Origin: CAJJBL01 sp964519035
GTDB lineage: Bacteria; Pseudomonadota; Alphaproteobacteria; Puniceispirillales; Marisalimonadaceae
Length of the DNA: 61,919 bases
Reading direction: 5' to 3'
Assembly: GCA_964519035.1 (NCBI GenBank)
Contig: CAZFKZ010000005.1
Location: 1-61,919 of the forward strand
Part shown: piece after piece, positions 43,728-52,759 of the stretch
How the letters are laid out: each line of letters opens with the position of its first letter
How positions within the stretch are numbered: position 1 is the first letter of the stretch
Notes under the pieces: generated by a model
Databases searched by the model: none
What the model saw: the letters and a program-made list of their open reading frames with translations, nothing else
What the model was told of the DNA's origin: nothing
Translations under genes and position numbers: made by a program

Positions 43728-44111
43728 ATGGCATTATACGAAAGTGTAATAATAGGAAGACAAGATCTTACTGTAAATCAGTTTGAAACGTTAATAGAAG
43801 AGTTTATTTCTGTATTGAAGTCACAAAGTGGTGAAGTTAAAAAAAGAGAATATTGGGGGCTTAGAAATCTTGCCTACAAAATTAACAAAAACCGCAAAGG
43901 GCATTATTTAATGCTGAATATTGATTCACCTCCAAGCGGGATTTCAGAATACGAACGTTTAATGGGTTTGCACGAAGATATTGTCAGATTTTTAACTATT
44001 AAAATTGATGAGATAAATGAGATTCCTTCTCCTATGATGAATGGTAAAAGTGAGCGTAGCCGCTCAGATAATAACGTTCCAAATAATGCACCTTCCGCCA
44101 ATAATAATTAA
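43728..44111 (+). CDS. rpsF: 30S ribosomal protein S6
   Basis: 127-residue small-subunit protein that binds S18 on the platform. MALYESVIIGRQDLTVNQFETLIEEF and GLRNLAYKINKNRKGHYLMLNID are typical. The ATG at 43728 is chosen over an in-frame upstream ATG at 43593 because of the AAGGAG 6 nt before it and the normal S6 N terminus; the upstream extension has no family match. First gene of rpsF-rpsR-rplI. Confidence 0.96.
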   Translation: MALYESVIIGRQDLTVNQFETLIEEFISVLKSQSGEVKKREYWGLRNLAYKINKNRKGHYLMLNIDSPPSGISEYERLMGLHEDIVRFLTIKIDEINEIPSPMMNGKSERSRSDNNVPNNAPSANNN

Positions 44112-44125
44112 TTTAGGAGATTTTG

Positions 44126-44380
44126 ATGACACAATTAGATATAAAAAGATCTGCTTTAAGAAAACCTTCACAGAAAAGAAGAAAGTCTTGTCCATTTGCG
44201 GCTCCTAATACACCTCCAATAGATTATAAAGACTTAAAAGTTTTAACTAGATATGTTTCAGAACGAGGTAAAATAATTCCTTCAAGGATTTCTGCGGTAT
44301 CAGCTAAAAAACAAAGAGAATTATCAAAAGCAATAAAAAGAGCAAGATTCTTAGCATTAATGCCTTACGTAGTCGGTTAA
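44126..44380 (+). CDS. rpsR: 30S ribosomal protein S18
   Basis: 84-residue S18. KSCPFAAPNTPPIDYKDLKVLTRYVSERGKIIPSRISAVSAKKQRELSKAIKRARFLALMPYV covers the full family. The ATG at 44126 is 5 nt after AGGAGA, better placed than the adjacent TTG at 44123. It lies 14 nt after rpsF and is cotranscribed with it. Confidence 0.97.
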   Translation: MTQLDIKRSALRKPSQKRRKSCPFAAPNTPPIDYKDLKVLTRYVSERGKIIPSRISAVSAKKQRELSKAIKRARFLALMPYVVG

Positions 44381-44395
44381 AGTCTGGAGAAAGAT

Positions 44396-45067
44396 ATGAA
44401 TGTAATTTTATTAGAAAGAATTGAAAAACTAGGTCAAATGGGGGATCTAGTTAATGTTAAATCTGGTTTTGCAAGAAATTTTTTACTACCCAAAGGTAAA
44501 GCCGTTTTTGCTTCAAAAGAAAATATTAAAGATTTTGAAGAGAAAAAGATTCAGTTAGAAGGTGAAAATATTGAAAAAAAGAATGAAGCTTCAAAATTAG
44601 CTGATTCCATTGAAATAAAAGAAGTAGTTATAATTAGAGCAGCAAGCGAAGCCGGCCAACTATACGGCTCAGTATCAGCAAAAGATATAGCTGAGGCAAT
44701 AGCTAGTTCTGGGCTAACAGTAAACAAGAGCCAAGTTAACTTAAATAAATCATTAAAAACTCTTTCTTATGAAGATATTAGCATTAATCTTCACCCAGAG
44801 GTAAGTATTAAAATTAAATTAAATATTGCACGTTCTAAAGAAGAAGCACTTGAACAAAATAAACTTGGAAGAGCTATCATAAATACAGAAACAAGTTCAG
44901 GCGACATTAGATCCGAAAGAGCACAAAAAGATGCAAAAAGATTTGATAAAAAAGAAGAGAAAATAAAAGAAACAAATGAAATAGATACTTCTTCCCTAGA
45001 AACAATTTCTGAAACAAATAATGAAAAGCTAGATGATAAGGAAGATAAAACTGTAATTAATTCTTAG
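44396..45067 (+). CDS. rplI: 50S ribosomal protein L9 with long C-terminal tail
   Basis: 223-residue L9. The N domain MNVILLERIEKLGQMGDLVNVKSGFARNFLLPKGKAVFA and the C domain to about residue 150 (LYGSVSAKDIAEAI, LHPEVSIKIKLNIARS) match the usual protein. Beyond that lies a low-complexity, highly charged tail of about 70 residues rich in Lys, Glu, Asp and Asn. Alphaproteobacterial L9 often has such an extension, but this one is long. Shine-Dalgarno GGAGA precedes the start. Confidence 0.95.
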   Translation: MNVILLERIEKLGQMGDLVNVKSGFARNFLLPKGKAVFASKENIKDFEEKKIQLEGENIEKKNEASKLADSIEIKEVVIIRAASEAGQLYGSVSAKDIAEAIASSGLTVNKSQVNLNKSLKTLSYEDISINLHPEVSIKIKLNIARSKEEALEQNKLGRAIINTETSSGDIRSERAQKDAKRFDKKEEKIKETNEIDTSSLETISETNNEKLDDKEDKTVINS

Positions 45068-45149
45068 TTAATATTTTTTAATGGTTTAAGCTTTGCAATA
45101 TTGTTATATGATAAATAATTATTTTTAAATATTATTTGTTAGTGTAATC

Positions 45150-46658
45150 ATGACCGAAAATATAAATATTATTTCTAATGTTGATAGTAATTCATCATTA
45201 GATGAAACTTCATTATTAACTAACAAAATGCCTCAAAATTTAGAAGCTGAACAAGGCTTAATAGGCTCCATACTTTTTGATAATAAAACATTAGAAGATC
45301 TTCCAATTTCATTTGATAGCAAGCATTTCTTTGATCCTCTTCATGTAACTATCTTTGATGCTTGTGTATTAATCACGGATAATGGAAGATTAGCTGATCC
45401 TATTACCCTCAAGGGTTACTTGAAAGATGAAACTTCATTTCGAGATATTAATATTGAAAAATACCTTTTAGACCTAAGAGAAGGTGTATTGTCTTTAAGC
45501 AAAGCAAAATTTTATGCAGATGAGATACGAAACTGTTATATAAGAAGATCTCTTATAAGAATTGGAGATGACTTGATTGAAAGATCAATGAACCCTTCAG
45601 TTGACACAGCTCCAGATAAAGAGATTTCTAACACAGAAGAACAATTATACAATCTTGCAGAAAAAGATCAGGTTAATGCCGGGCCTGTTGATTTTAAAAC
45701 TGTATTAGGAAAAGCAACAAACCAAATTAATGAAGCATACCAAAGAAAAGGTAGTTTATCTGGAGTTGACACTGGTTTTTCTGGTTTGAACCGTCAATTA
45801 GGTGGATTAAATAAATCAGATCTTCTTGTTTTAGCTGGCAGACCAGCAATGGGCAAAACTGCATTAGCAACGAATATTGGTTTCAATGCAGCTAAATCAA
45901 GTAATCCTGATGAGCTTCAATCCATACTTATTTTTTCTCTAGAAATGTCTGCGGAACAGCTAGCTCAAAGGATATTAGCTGAACAATCAACCATTAATTC
46001 ACATAAATTAAGAAGTGGTGATATTAATGATAAAGAGTTTTCAGATTTAGTTTCCACTCAAAACAATATAATGAATCTTCCATTTTTTATTGACGACACT
46101 CCTGCTATTTCAGTAAGCCAAATTGCTTCAAGAGCAAGAAGGTTAAAAAGAACAAATGGTCTAACTTTAATAATAATTGATTATATACAATTAATCCAAG
46201 GGACTAAGGCAAGTGAAGCTCAAGGTAGAGTGCAAGAAGTCTCAAGTATAACCAGAGGTCTTAAATCACTTGCTAAAGAATTAAATGTTCCAATTCTTGC
46301 ACTTTCTCAACTCAGTAGAGCTGTAGAACAAAGAGAGGATAAAAGGCCAATCCTTGCTGACCTAAGAGAATCAGGATCAATAGAACAAGATGCGGATGTT
46401 GTAATGTTCGTTTATCGCGAAGAATATTATCTTGATAAAAGTGAACCAACTCAAAGAGACAATGAAAACCAAGAAAGCTTTAGTGAAAGATTTTTAAGAT
46501 GGCAAGATAAACGAAACTTAGCTGAAGGAAAGGCTGAAATTATTATATCTAAACAAAGACATGGACCAACTGGAATAATACAGGTTCAATTTGAAGCACA
46601 ATATACTAGGTTTATGGATTTAGCTGAAGATAGCAGAATCCCAAGTCAAACTTATTAA
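45150..46658 (+). CDS. dnaB: Replicative DNA helicase
   Basis: 502-residue hexameric 5'-3' helicase of the replisome. The N-terminal DnaG-interacting domain begins MPQNLEAEQGLIGSILFDN (about residue 28). The RecA core has Walker A AGRPAMGKTALA (about 229-240), Walker B LIIIDYIQLI (about 341-350), LSQLSRAVEQRED and an arginine-rich C terminus. No intein is present. It follows the ribosomal operon, the normal order. Confidence 0.97.
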   Translation: MTENINIISNVDSNSSLDETSLLTNKMPQNLEAEQGLIGSILFDNKTLEDLPISFDSKHFFDPLHVTIFDACVLITDNGRLADPITLKGYLKDETSFRDINIEKYLLDLREGVLSLSKAKFYADEIRNCYIRRSLIRIGDDLIERSMNPSVDTAPDKEISNTEEQLYNLAEKDQVNAGPVDFKTVLGKATNQINEAYQRKGSLSGVDTGFSGLNRQLGGLNKSDLLVLAGRPAMGKTALATNIGFNAAKSSNPDELQSILIFSLEMSAEQLAQRILAEQSTINSHKLRSGDINDKEFSDLVSTQNNIMNLPFFIDDTPAISVSQIASRARRLKRTNGLTLIIIDYIQLIQGTKASEAQGRVQEVSSITRGLKSLAKELNVPILALSQLSRAVEQREDKRPILADLRESGSIEQDADVVMFVYREEYYLDKSEPTQRDNENQESFSERFLRWQDKRNLAEGKAEIIISKQRHGPTGIIQVQFEAQYTRFMDLAEDSRIPSQTY

Positions 46659-46692
46659 TACTTATGACTTATATTTTTTTAGAGTATTTTAA

Positions 46693-47787
46693 ATGCAAGG
46701 TTTTTTAAATATATCATTAGATATAATTAAGTATAATTGGACAAAACTAAACCATGCATCAAATGGAAAGGCTGCAGCAGTAATTAAAGCTAATGCTTAC
46801 GGTTTAGGAATGATTGAGATTACAAAAGCTTTGATTGATGCTGGTTGTAATTTTTTTTATTTAGCTAACCTAGATGAGGCTGTAACTTTACGAAAAAAAT
46901 ACCCTTCTAATAATATTTCTATAGCTGTATTTGAAGGTTTTTTTAAAGGAAATGAAGCATTTTATTTTGATAATAACCTAATACCAATTATTAATAGTTT
47001 AAATCAGTTAAAAAGATTAAATAAATATAACGTCACAAACCAAAACAAAACCTCAATAAATGCTATACTTAATATAGATACTGGTATGAATAGATTAGGT
47101 CTTAAAAAGGATGAAATTGATTATATATATGAGAATCAAGATATTTTGAGAAGTACTAAATGGGAATTTGCTATGTCTCATTTAACAAGTTCAAGTAATA
47201 TTCAAAATAGAAGCAATCAAGAACAATTAAAAAAAATTAATTTATTTTCTGAAATGTTTCCTCATTTTAAAATTAGCTTTGCTAACACTGGTGGAATAAT
47301 TTTAGGAGAAAGTTTTTGTTTCGATCAAACAAGACCGGGGATAGGATTATATGGCATAGATAGTTTTGGAAATAATTTAAACATACAAAATACAAAGTTA
47401 AAATTTCCTTTTGAAATGTTTGCCCCTATAATCCAAATTAAAAGTGTACCAAGAGGAGAAAAAGTATCTTATGGTGGGATTGATATAACAATTGAAAATT
47501 CTAAATTGGCAACAGTAGGTATAGGGTACGCTGATGGATGGCTCAGGTTGTTAAAAAAGAATAGTTCCTTTATAATTGACGATCAAGAATGTAGGATACT
47601 TGGCAATATAACAATGGATAGTTTTGTCATAGATATTACTCATATTAAAAAAATAGCTTTGAAAGAAGAAAGTTATATAAAATTAATTGATAACTCTAAC
47701 TTAAAAAATATTTTAAACAAACTAGACCTTATTAGCTATGAATTTCTAACTTTAATTGGAAGTAGGATTAAAAGAAATTATAATTAA
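46693..47787 (+). CDS. alr: Alanine racemase
   Basis: 364-residue PLP enzyme supplying D-alanine for peptidoglycan. The PLP Lys is Lys32 in AAVIKANAYGLG; RPGIGLYGID and the second-subunit catalytic Tyr region in VSYGG (about residue 261) are seen, with GIGYADGWLR and the NITMDSF segment in the C-terminal beta domain. It sits between dnaB and mlaE as in related genomes. Confidence 0.95.
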   Translation: MQGFLNISLDIIKYNWTKLNHASNGKAAAVIKANAYGLGMIEITKALIDAGCNFFYLANLDEAVTLRKKYPSNNISIAVFEGFFKGNEAFYFDNNLIPIINSLNQLKRLNKYNVTNQNKTSINAILNIDTGMNRLGLKKDEIDYIYENQDILRSTKWEFAMSHLTSSSNIQNRSNQEQLKKINLFSEMFPHFKISFANTGGIILGESFCFDQTRPGIGLYGIDSFGNNLNIQNTKLKFPFEMFAPIIQIKSVPRGEKVSYGGIDITIENSKLATVGIGYADGWLRLLKKNSSFIIDDQECRILGNITMDSFVIDITHIKKIALKEESYIKLIDNSNLKNILNKLDLISYEFLTLIGSRIKRNYN

Positions 47788-47820
47788 GCTCGATTTTAAA
47801 GACTAAATAGGATCAAAATT

Positions 47821-48606
47821 TTGATAAAATTTATAATAAATATATTTCAACATGTTGGGCTTACATTTTTAAGATTTTTATCTGAAATTGGTAAATTTAC
47901 TGTTTTCTGTATTACATCTCTTTATTGGACTTTAAGACCTCCATGGTACTTCAAACAAATCTATTCTCAAATTATAGATATAGGTTTTTTCTCACTTCCA
48001 GTTGTTGGTCTTACTACTTTTTTTTCTGGAATGGTTTTAGCTTTACAAACTTATAGTGGATTTTCTGAATTTAACTCAGAATCTACTGTAGCTAGAGTTG
48101 TACTTACTTCTATTACAAGAGAGTTAGGCCCTGTATTAACTGGACTTATGGTAGCAGGGAGAGTTGGAGCAAAAATGGCTGCTGAAATTGCTACTATGAA
48201 AGTGACAGAGCAAATTGATGCCTTAGGAACACTTGGCACAAGACCAATGCAATACTTAATTGCTCCTAAACTGATTGCATCAATTATTTGTGTTCCATTT
48301 TTAGTTTTAATAGGAAATACAATCGGTATTTTAGGTGGATATATTATTGCCGTTTATAAATTAAACTTTAGCCCTGATTTATATATTAACGCCACTATAG
48401 AATATTTATATTGGATTGATGTTATACAAGGTTTAGTTAAAGCCGCAATATTTGGTTATATAATTTCTATGTTAAGTTGCTACTTTGGTTACAATGCTTC
48501 AAAAGGTGCTGAAGGTGTTGGTTACGCAACAACAGTAGCCGTTGTATCATCATCAGTCATGATACTTACTAGCACATATATAATTACAGCCTTGTTTTTT
48601 GGGTAA
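47821..48606 (+). CDS. mlaE: MlaE-type ABC transporter permease
   Basis: 261-residue permease of the Mla phospholipid-transport ABC system linking inner and outer membranes. The conserved core ARVVLTSITRELGPVLTGLMVAGRVGAKMAAEIATMKVTEQIDALGTLG (about residues 90-138) is unmistakable. No ATG is available; the TTG at 47821 follows an AGGATC ribosome site. It pairs with the ATPase gene 3 nt downstream. The MCE-domain partner mlaD, usually next, is not in this window. Confidence 0.92.
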   Translation: MIKFIINIFQHVGLTFLRFLSEIGKFTVFCITSLYWTLRPPWYFKQIYSQIIDIGFFSLPVVGLTTFFSGMVLALQTYSGFSEFNSESTVARVVLTSITRELGPVLTGLMVAGRVGAKMAAEIATMKVTEQIDALGTLGTRPMQYLIAPKLIASIICVPFLVLIGNTIGILGGYIIAVYKLNFSPDLYINATIEYLYWIDVIQGLVKAAIFGYIISMLSCYFGYNASKGAEGVGYATTVAVVSSSVMILTSTYIITALFFG

Positions 48607-48609
48607 AAA

Positions 48610-49380
48610 ATGAACATATCAAAAACAAAAAAAAAAGTTATAGAAGTAGAAAACTTAAGTAAATCATTTAATGGCAATAATATTTTAAAAGAGATTAATT
48701 TTGATTTGTATCAAGGTGAATCTATAGTTATTATTGGTGCGTCAGGATCTGGTAAATCGGTACTCTTAAAAAATATAATTGGACTTTTAAAGCCTGATAA
48801 AGGATCTATAAAAATTAATGATATTGATACTACAAGTTTATCTAGATCTAAAAGAGAAAGTCTATTTCTAGAACTTGGTATTACTTTTCAGCATGGTGCC
48901 TTGTTTGATTCTTTAAAAATTTGGGAAAATGTAATTTTTAGGATTCAAAGACTTAAAAAATTATCACAAAAAGACGGCAAAGAGATTGCATTAGACATTA
49001 TTAAAAAATTAGGATTAGGCTCAGAAATTTTAGATTTGTATCCTTCAGAAATTTCAGGAGGCATGCAAAAAAGAATTGCTATAGCAAGAGCTATATGTAG
49101 CAAACCTAAAATATTATTATTCGATGAACCAACTTCAGGTTTAGACCCAGTAACTGGAAGTGTTATTGATGATTTAATATTAAACTCAGTAAGAAGTTTA
49201 GGTGCAAGTGCTATTACTATCACTCATGACATGGCGTCTGTAAGTAAAATCGCAGATAAAGTTATACTTATTGATCAGCAAAAAATTGCATGGTCTGGAA
49301 GGCCCAATCAAATGCATAAATCTAAAAATTTAAAAATTCAACAATTCATAAAAGCTATTAACCCAAATTTATTTAAATAA
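48610..49380 (+). CDS. mlaF: MlaF-type ABC transporter ATP-binding protein
   Basis: 256-residue ATPase energising MlaE. Walker A IGASGSGKSVLLKNIIG (about residues 42-58), Q-loop ITFQHGALFDSL, signature EISGGMQKRIAIARA (about 146-160), Walker B ILLFDEPTSGLDP and the switch His in ITITHDM. GALFDSL is typical of Mla/Ttg2A-type ATPases rather than of generic importers. Immediately followed by radA. Confidence 0.93.
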   Translation: MNISKTKKKVIEVENLSKSFNGNNILKEINFDLYQGESIVIIGASGSGKSVLLKNIIGLLKPDKGSIKINDIDTTSLSRSKRESLFLELGITFQHGALFDSLKIWENVIFRIQRLKKLSQKDGKEIALDIIKKLGLGSEILDLYPSEISGGMQKRIAIARAICSKPKILLFDEPTSGLDPVTGSVIDDLILNSVRSLGASAITITHDMASVSKIADKVILIDQQKIAWSGRPNQMHKSKNLKIQQFIKAINPNLFK

Positions 49381-49384
49381 ATAA

Positions 49385-50746
49385 ATGAATAAATTATCTA
49401 AACGTTATACATGTCAAGTTTGTGGTTCAATTTATAAAAAATGGATTGGTAAATGTGAACAATGCAATGAATGGAATTCTCTAATAGAAGAAGTCACGGC
49501 CAAACCGTTAGGACCCTTTTCAAAGTCAAACGGACAAAAAATTAACTTTGAAATTTTAAATAATGATGTAATTGAATATCCCCGGTTAAAAACAAATATA
49601 AATGAAATAGATAGAGTTGTTGGCGGTGGATTGGTTTGTGGTTCCGCAACTCTTATTGGAGGAGATCCAGGAATTGGAAAATCAACACTTTTGTTACAAT
49701 TGGTAGGTAATTTATCTAAAAATAAAGAAAACTGTGTGTATATTTCTGGAGAAGAAAGTATTTCTCAAATTAAAATGCGTGCAGATAGATTAGGTATTAT
49801 AGATAAAAATATTCAATTTGCTGCAACAACTAACGCTGCAGATATTTCAACAACTATCAAAGAAATGAAAAAGAGATGTGTAATAATAATCGATTCCATT
49901 CAAACTATGTATTTACCTCAAATAGGTAGTTTGCCTGGAACCGTAAATCAAGTAAGAGCATGTACAAATGAATTGATAAATGCTGCTAAAAATTCTAATT
50001 CTATTTTGATATTAATTGGACATGTTACAAAAGATGGCTCTATTGCAGGCCCAAGAGTCTTAGAACATATGGTTGATACAGTGCTATATTTTGAGGGCGA
50101 TAGTCATTTTCAATACAGAATTTTAAGAAGTATTAAAAATAGATTTGGACCAACTAATGAAATTGGCGTTTTTGAAATGTTAAGTAATGGACTAAAAGAA
50201 ATAGAAAATCCATCCGAGTTATTCTTATCAGATAGACAGAAAAATGTTTCAGGAAGCTCTATTTTTGCTGGCTTAGAAGGTACTAGACCTATTTTAGTTG
50301 AAGTTCAGGCACTAGTTACGCCCTCTAATCTTCCGTCACCACGAAGGACTATTGTAGGTTGGGACATAGCAAGACTATCTATGTTAAGCGCTGTCTTAGA
50401 AGCTAGATGTAAGATCCATTTATCAAATATGGATATTTTTCTAAATATTGCTGGAGGCATTAAAATTAATGAACCTGCAGCAGATTTAGCAGTTGCTGCT
50501 GCTATAATCTCATCAGTAAAAAATGTACCTTTATCTTACTCTTCTGTTTTTTTTGGCGAAGTTGGCCTGTCAGGAGAAATTAGAAAGGTTTCACAACCAG
50601 AGTTAAGAGTTAAAGAAGCATACAAACTAGGTTTTGATGAAATCACTTTACCAAGCAAACAAAAACTTACGATAAAAGAAAAATTGAGTTATACAGATAT
50701 AACGCTTTTAAGTGATTTAGTTAATTTAATTACAAATAATTCATAG
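49385..50746 (+). CDS. radA: DNA repair protein RadA
   Basis: 453-residue branch-migration helicase for recombination. N-terminal C4 zinc motif CQVCGSIYKKWIGKCEQCNEW (CxxC..CxxC, residues 9-29), Walker A GGDPGIGKSTLL (about 92-103), the RadA-specific KNRFG in IKNRFGPTNEIGVFEM (about 257) and a C-terminal Lon-like domain (VGLSGEIRKVSQPELRVKEA). Fourth of alr-mlaE-mlaF-radA-cvpA-purF. Confidence 0.97.
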   Translation: MNKLSKRYTCQVCGSIYKKWIGKCEQCNEWNSLIEEVTAKPLGPFSKSNGQKINFEILNNDVIEYPRLKTNINEIDRVVGGGLVCGSATLIGGDPGIGKSTLLLQLVGNLSKNKENCVYISGEESISQIKMRADRLGIIDKNIQFAATTNAADISTTIKEMKKRCVIIIDSIQTMYLPQIGSLPGTVNQVRACTNELINAAKNSNSILILIGHVTKDGSIAGPRVLEHMVDTVLYFEGDSHFQYRILRSIKNRFGPTNEIGVFEMLSNGLKEIENPSELFLSDRQKNVSGSSIFAGLEGTRPILVEVQALVTPSNLPSPRRTIVGWDIARLSMLSAVLEARCKIHLSNMDIFLNIAGGIKINEPAADLAVAAAIISSVKNVPLSYSSVFFGEVGLSGEIRKVSQPELRVKEAYKLGFDEITLPSKQKLTIKEKLSYTDITLLSDLVNLITNNS

Positions 50747-50760
50747 AGTATTTTGATTTA

Positions 50761-51315
50761 ATGGAACTTTGGAATGAAATATATTTTAATATAATTGATT
50801 TATTTGTAATCAGTTTTATTACAATATCTTGCATAGTCGCTTCCTATAGAGGCTTTATTAAAGAAGTATTTAGCATGATCTGTTGGATAGCAGCATTAGT
50901 TACTTCATTTCATTTTTATGAAACTATAAGAATTCAACTTGAAGATATAATAAATAATAAAACTTTTCTAGAAACTATATCCTTTTGTTTACCTTTTATT
51001 ATTACTTTGTTTGTATCAACTTTAATATCTAAATGGCTATCTCCAAAGTTTACTTTACAAGGATTGTTAATTTTTGATAAATTTGGAGGCTTTATATTTG
51101 GTATATTAAGAGGGATATTTTTAATAATTCTCTTATATCTAGGATTTATATATTTACTAGGTAAAGAAAAAAATATTCCATTACCTAATATTATTTTAGA
51201 AGCGACTTCGTATGATTATATCAAAAATACTTCAATCCTTTTAATAAAATTACTTCCTCTGGAGACGAAGACAATAGAAAACAAATCATTACAAGATGAA
51301 ATGCGTTCAAATTAA
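50761..51315 (+). CDS. cvpA: CvpA family membrane protein
   Basis: 184-residue inner-membrane protein with four helices. The family opening NIIDLFVISFITISCIVASYRGFIKEVFSMICWIAALVTSF and GGFIFGILRGIFLI (about residues 114-127) are typical. CvpA is linked to purine-dependent colicin V production and envelope homeostasis; its molecular role is not settled. Encoded between radA and purF, its standard place. Confidence 0.9.
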   Translation: MELWNEIYFNIIDLFVISFITISCIVASYRGFIKEVFSMICWIAALVTSFHFYETIRIQLEDIINNKTFLETISFCLPFIITLFVSTLISKWLSPKFTLQGLLIFDKFGGFIFGILRGIFLIILLYLGFIYLLGKEKNIPLPNIILEATSYDYIKNTSILLIKLLPLETKTIENKSLQDEMRSN

Positions 51316-51337
51316 TTATTTTTAGTAAGGTATTATA

Positions 51338-52759
51338 ATGTACTGTGAAAAGACGGATCACATTAAAGAAGAATGTGGAGTATTTGGTATTTTTGGCACA
51401 GATGAGGCATCTGTTCTTACAACATTGGGGCTTCACTCACTTCAGCACAGAGGGCAAGAGGGAGCTGGTATAGTTAGTTTTGATGGAGACAATTTTCATT
51501 CAATTAGAAGACAAGGTTTAGTTGGCGATAATTTTAATAATATCAATACTTTATCTCAACTTCCTGGAAAAACAGCGATTGGACATGTACGATACTCTAC
51601 AACGGGAGAATCAAAGCCTGAAAATCTTCAACCATTTTTTGCTGATTTAGCACTTGGGGGATTTGCTTGTTCGCACAATGGTAACTTAACAAATAATTAC
51701 TCACTTCGAAAAAAATTAGTTGAGACTGGTTCAATTTTTCAAACTTCCTCTGATACTGAAATAATTCTTCAATTAGTAGCTCGATCCAAAAAAAAGAAAT
51801 TGTTAGAAAAACTTACAGATGCACTCTTTCAGATCCAAGGTGCTTATGCTCTTGTTATTTTAACAAATAAAAAACTGATCGGTGTAAGAGATCCATATGG
51901 AATCAGACCACTAGTACTTGGAGATAAGAATGGATCTCCTGTTCTTGCTTCTGAAACATGTGCTTTAGATATGATTGGTGCAAAATATGTCAGAGATGTT
52001 GAAAATGGTGAGATCATTATAATAACTGAGGACGGTATTGAATCGGTTAAACCTTTTTTAAAAGTAAAAGAGAGACCATGTATATTTGAGAGAATCTATT
52101 TTGCAAGTCCTGATAGTATTGTAGATGGGAAAACAGTTTACACATATAGAAAAGGTCTTGGACAGCAACTTGCAATAGAAAATAATATTTCTGCTGATGT
52201 TGTAGTTCCTATCCCAGACTCTGGAGTTTCTGCGGCTATAGGGTTTTCTCAAACTTCCTCTATTCCTTTTGAATTAGGTATTATAAGAAGTCATTATGTT
52301 GGAAGAACTTTTATAGAACCTTCTCAAAGTATTAGACAGTTTGGGGTAAAACTTAAACATAGTGTTAATAGATCATGTATTGAGAACAAACGTGTGATAT
52401 TGATTGATGATTCAATTGTAAGAGGTACTACAGCAAGTAAAATTGTTAAAATGGTCTATGAGGCTGGAGCGAAAGAGGTTCATTTAGGTATTTCTTGTCC
52501 TCCAATAATGCATCCAGATTTTTATGGAATAGATACACCTAATTATGAAGAGCTCATTGCATCTTATGCAAATATAAAAGAGATGACTAAGTTAGTTGGA
52601 GCTAAATCACTTTTCTTTTTAACTTTGGAGGGAACATATAAAGCTATGGGATACGATAAGAGAAATGCTGTAACACCTCAATTTACTGATCATTGTTTTA
52701 CTGGGGAATATCCTATAGATGTCTCTGAAATTTTAAAGTTAAATTCTAAAAATGCTTAA
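51338..52759 (+). CDS. purF: Amidophosphoribosyltransferase
   Basis: 473-residue first enzyme of purine synthesis. A 12-residue propeptide precedes the nucleophile Cys13 in ECGVFGIFG. The N-terminal Ntn glutaminase (HSLQHRGQEGAGIV, GHVRYSTTG, CSHNGNLTNN, SSDTEI) and the PRT domain (VILIDDSIVRGTT) are complete. Relative to the Fe-S enzyme of Bacillus, only some cluster cysteines remain: HPDFYGID has Asp at one position and TDHCFTG has only one Cys, so an Fe-S cluster is unlikely. It overlaps the SDR gene by 8 nt. Confidence 0.96.
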   Translation: MYCEKTDHIKEECGVFGIFGTDEASVLTTLGLHSLQHRGQEGAGIVSFDGDNFHSIRRQGLVGDNFNNINTLSQLPGKTAIGHVRYSTTGESKPENLQPFFADLALGGFACSHNGNLTNNYSLRKKLVETGSIFQTSSDTEIILQLVARSKKKKLLEKLTDALFQIQGAYALVILTNKKLIGVRDPYGIRPLVLGDKNGSPVLASETCALDMIGAKYVRDVENGEIIIITEDGIESVKPFLKVKERPCIFERIYFASPDSIVDGKTVYTYRKGLGQQLAIENNISADVVVPIPDSGVSAAIGFSQTSSIPFELGIIRSHYVGRTFIEPSQSIRQFGVKLKHSVNRSCIENKRVILIDDSIVRGTTASKIVKMVYEAGAKEVHLGISCPPIMHPDFYGIDTPNYEELIASYANIKEMTKLVGAKSLFFLTLEGTYKAMGYDKRNAVTPQFTDHCFTGEYPIDVSEILKLNSKNA

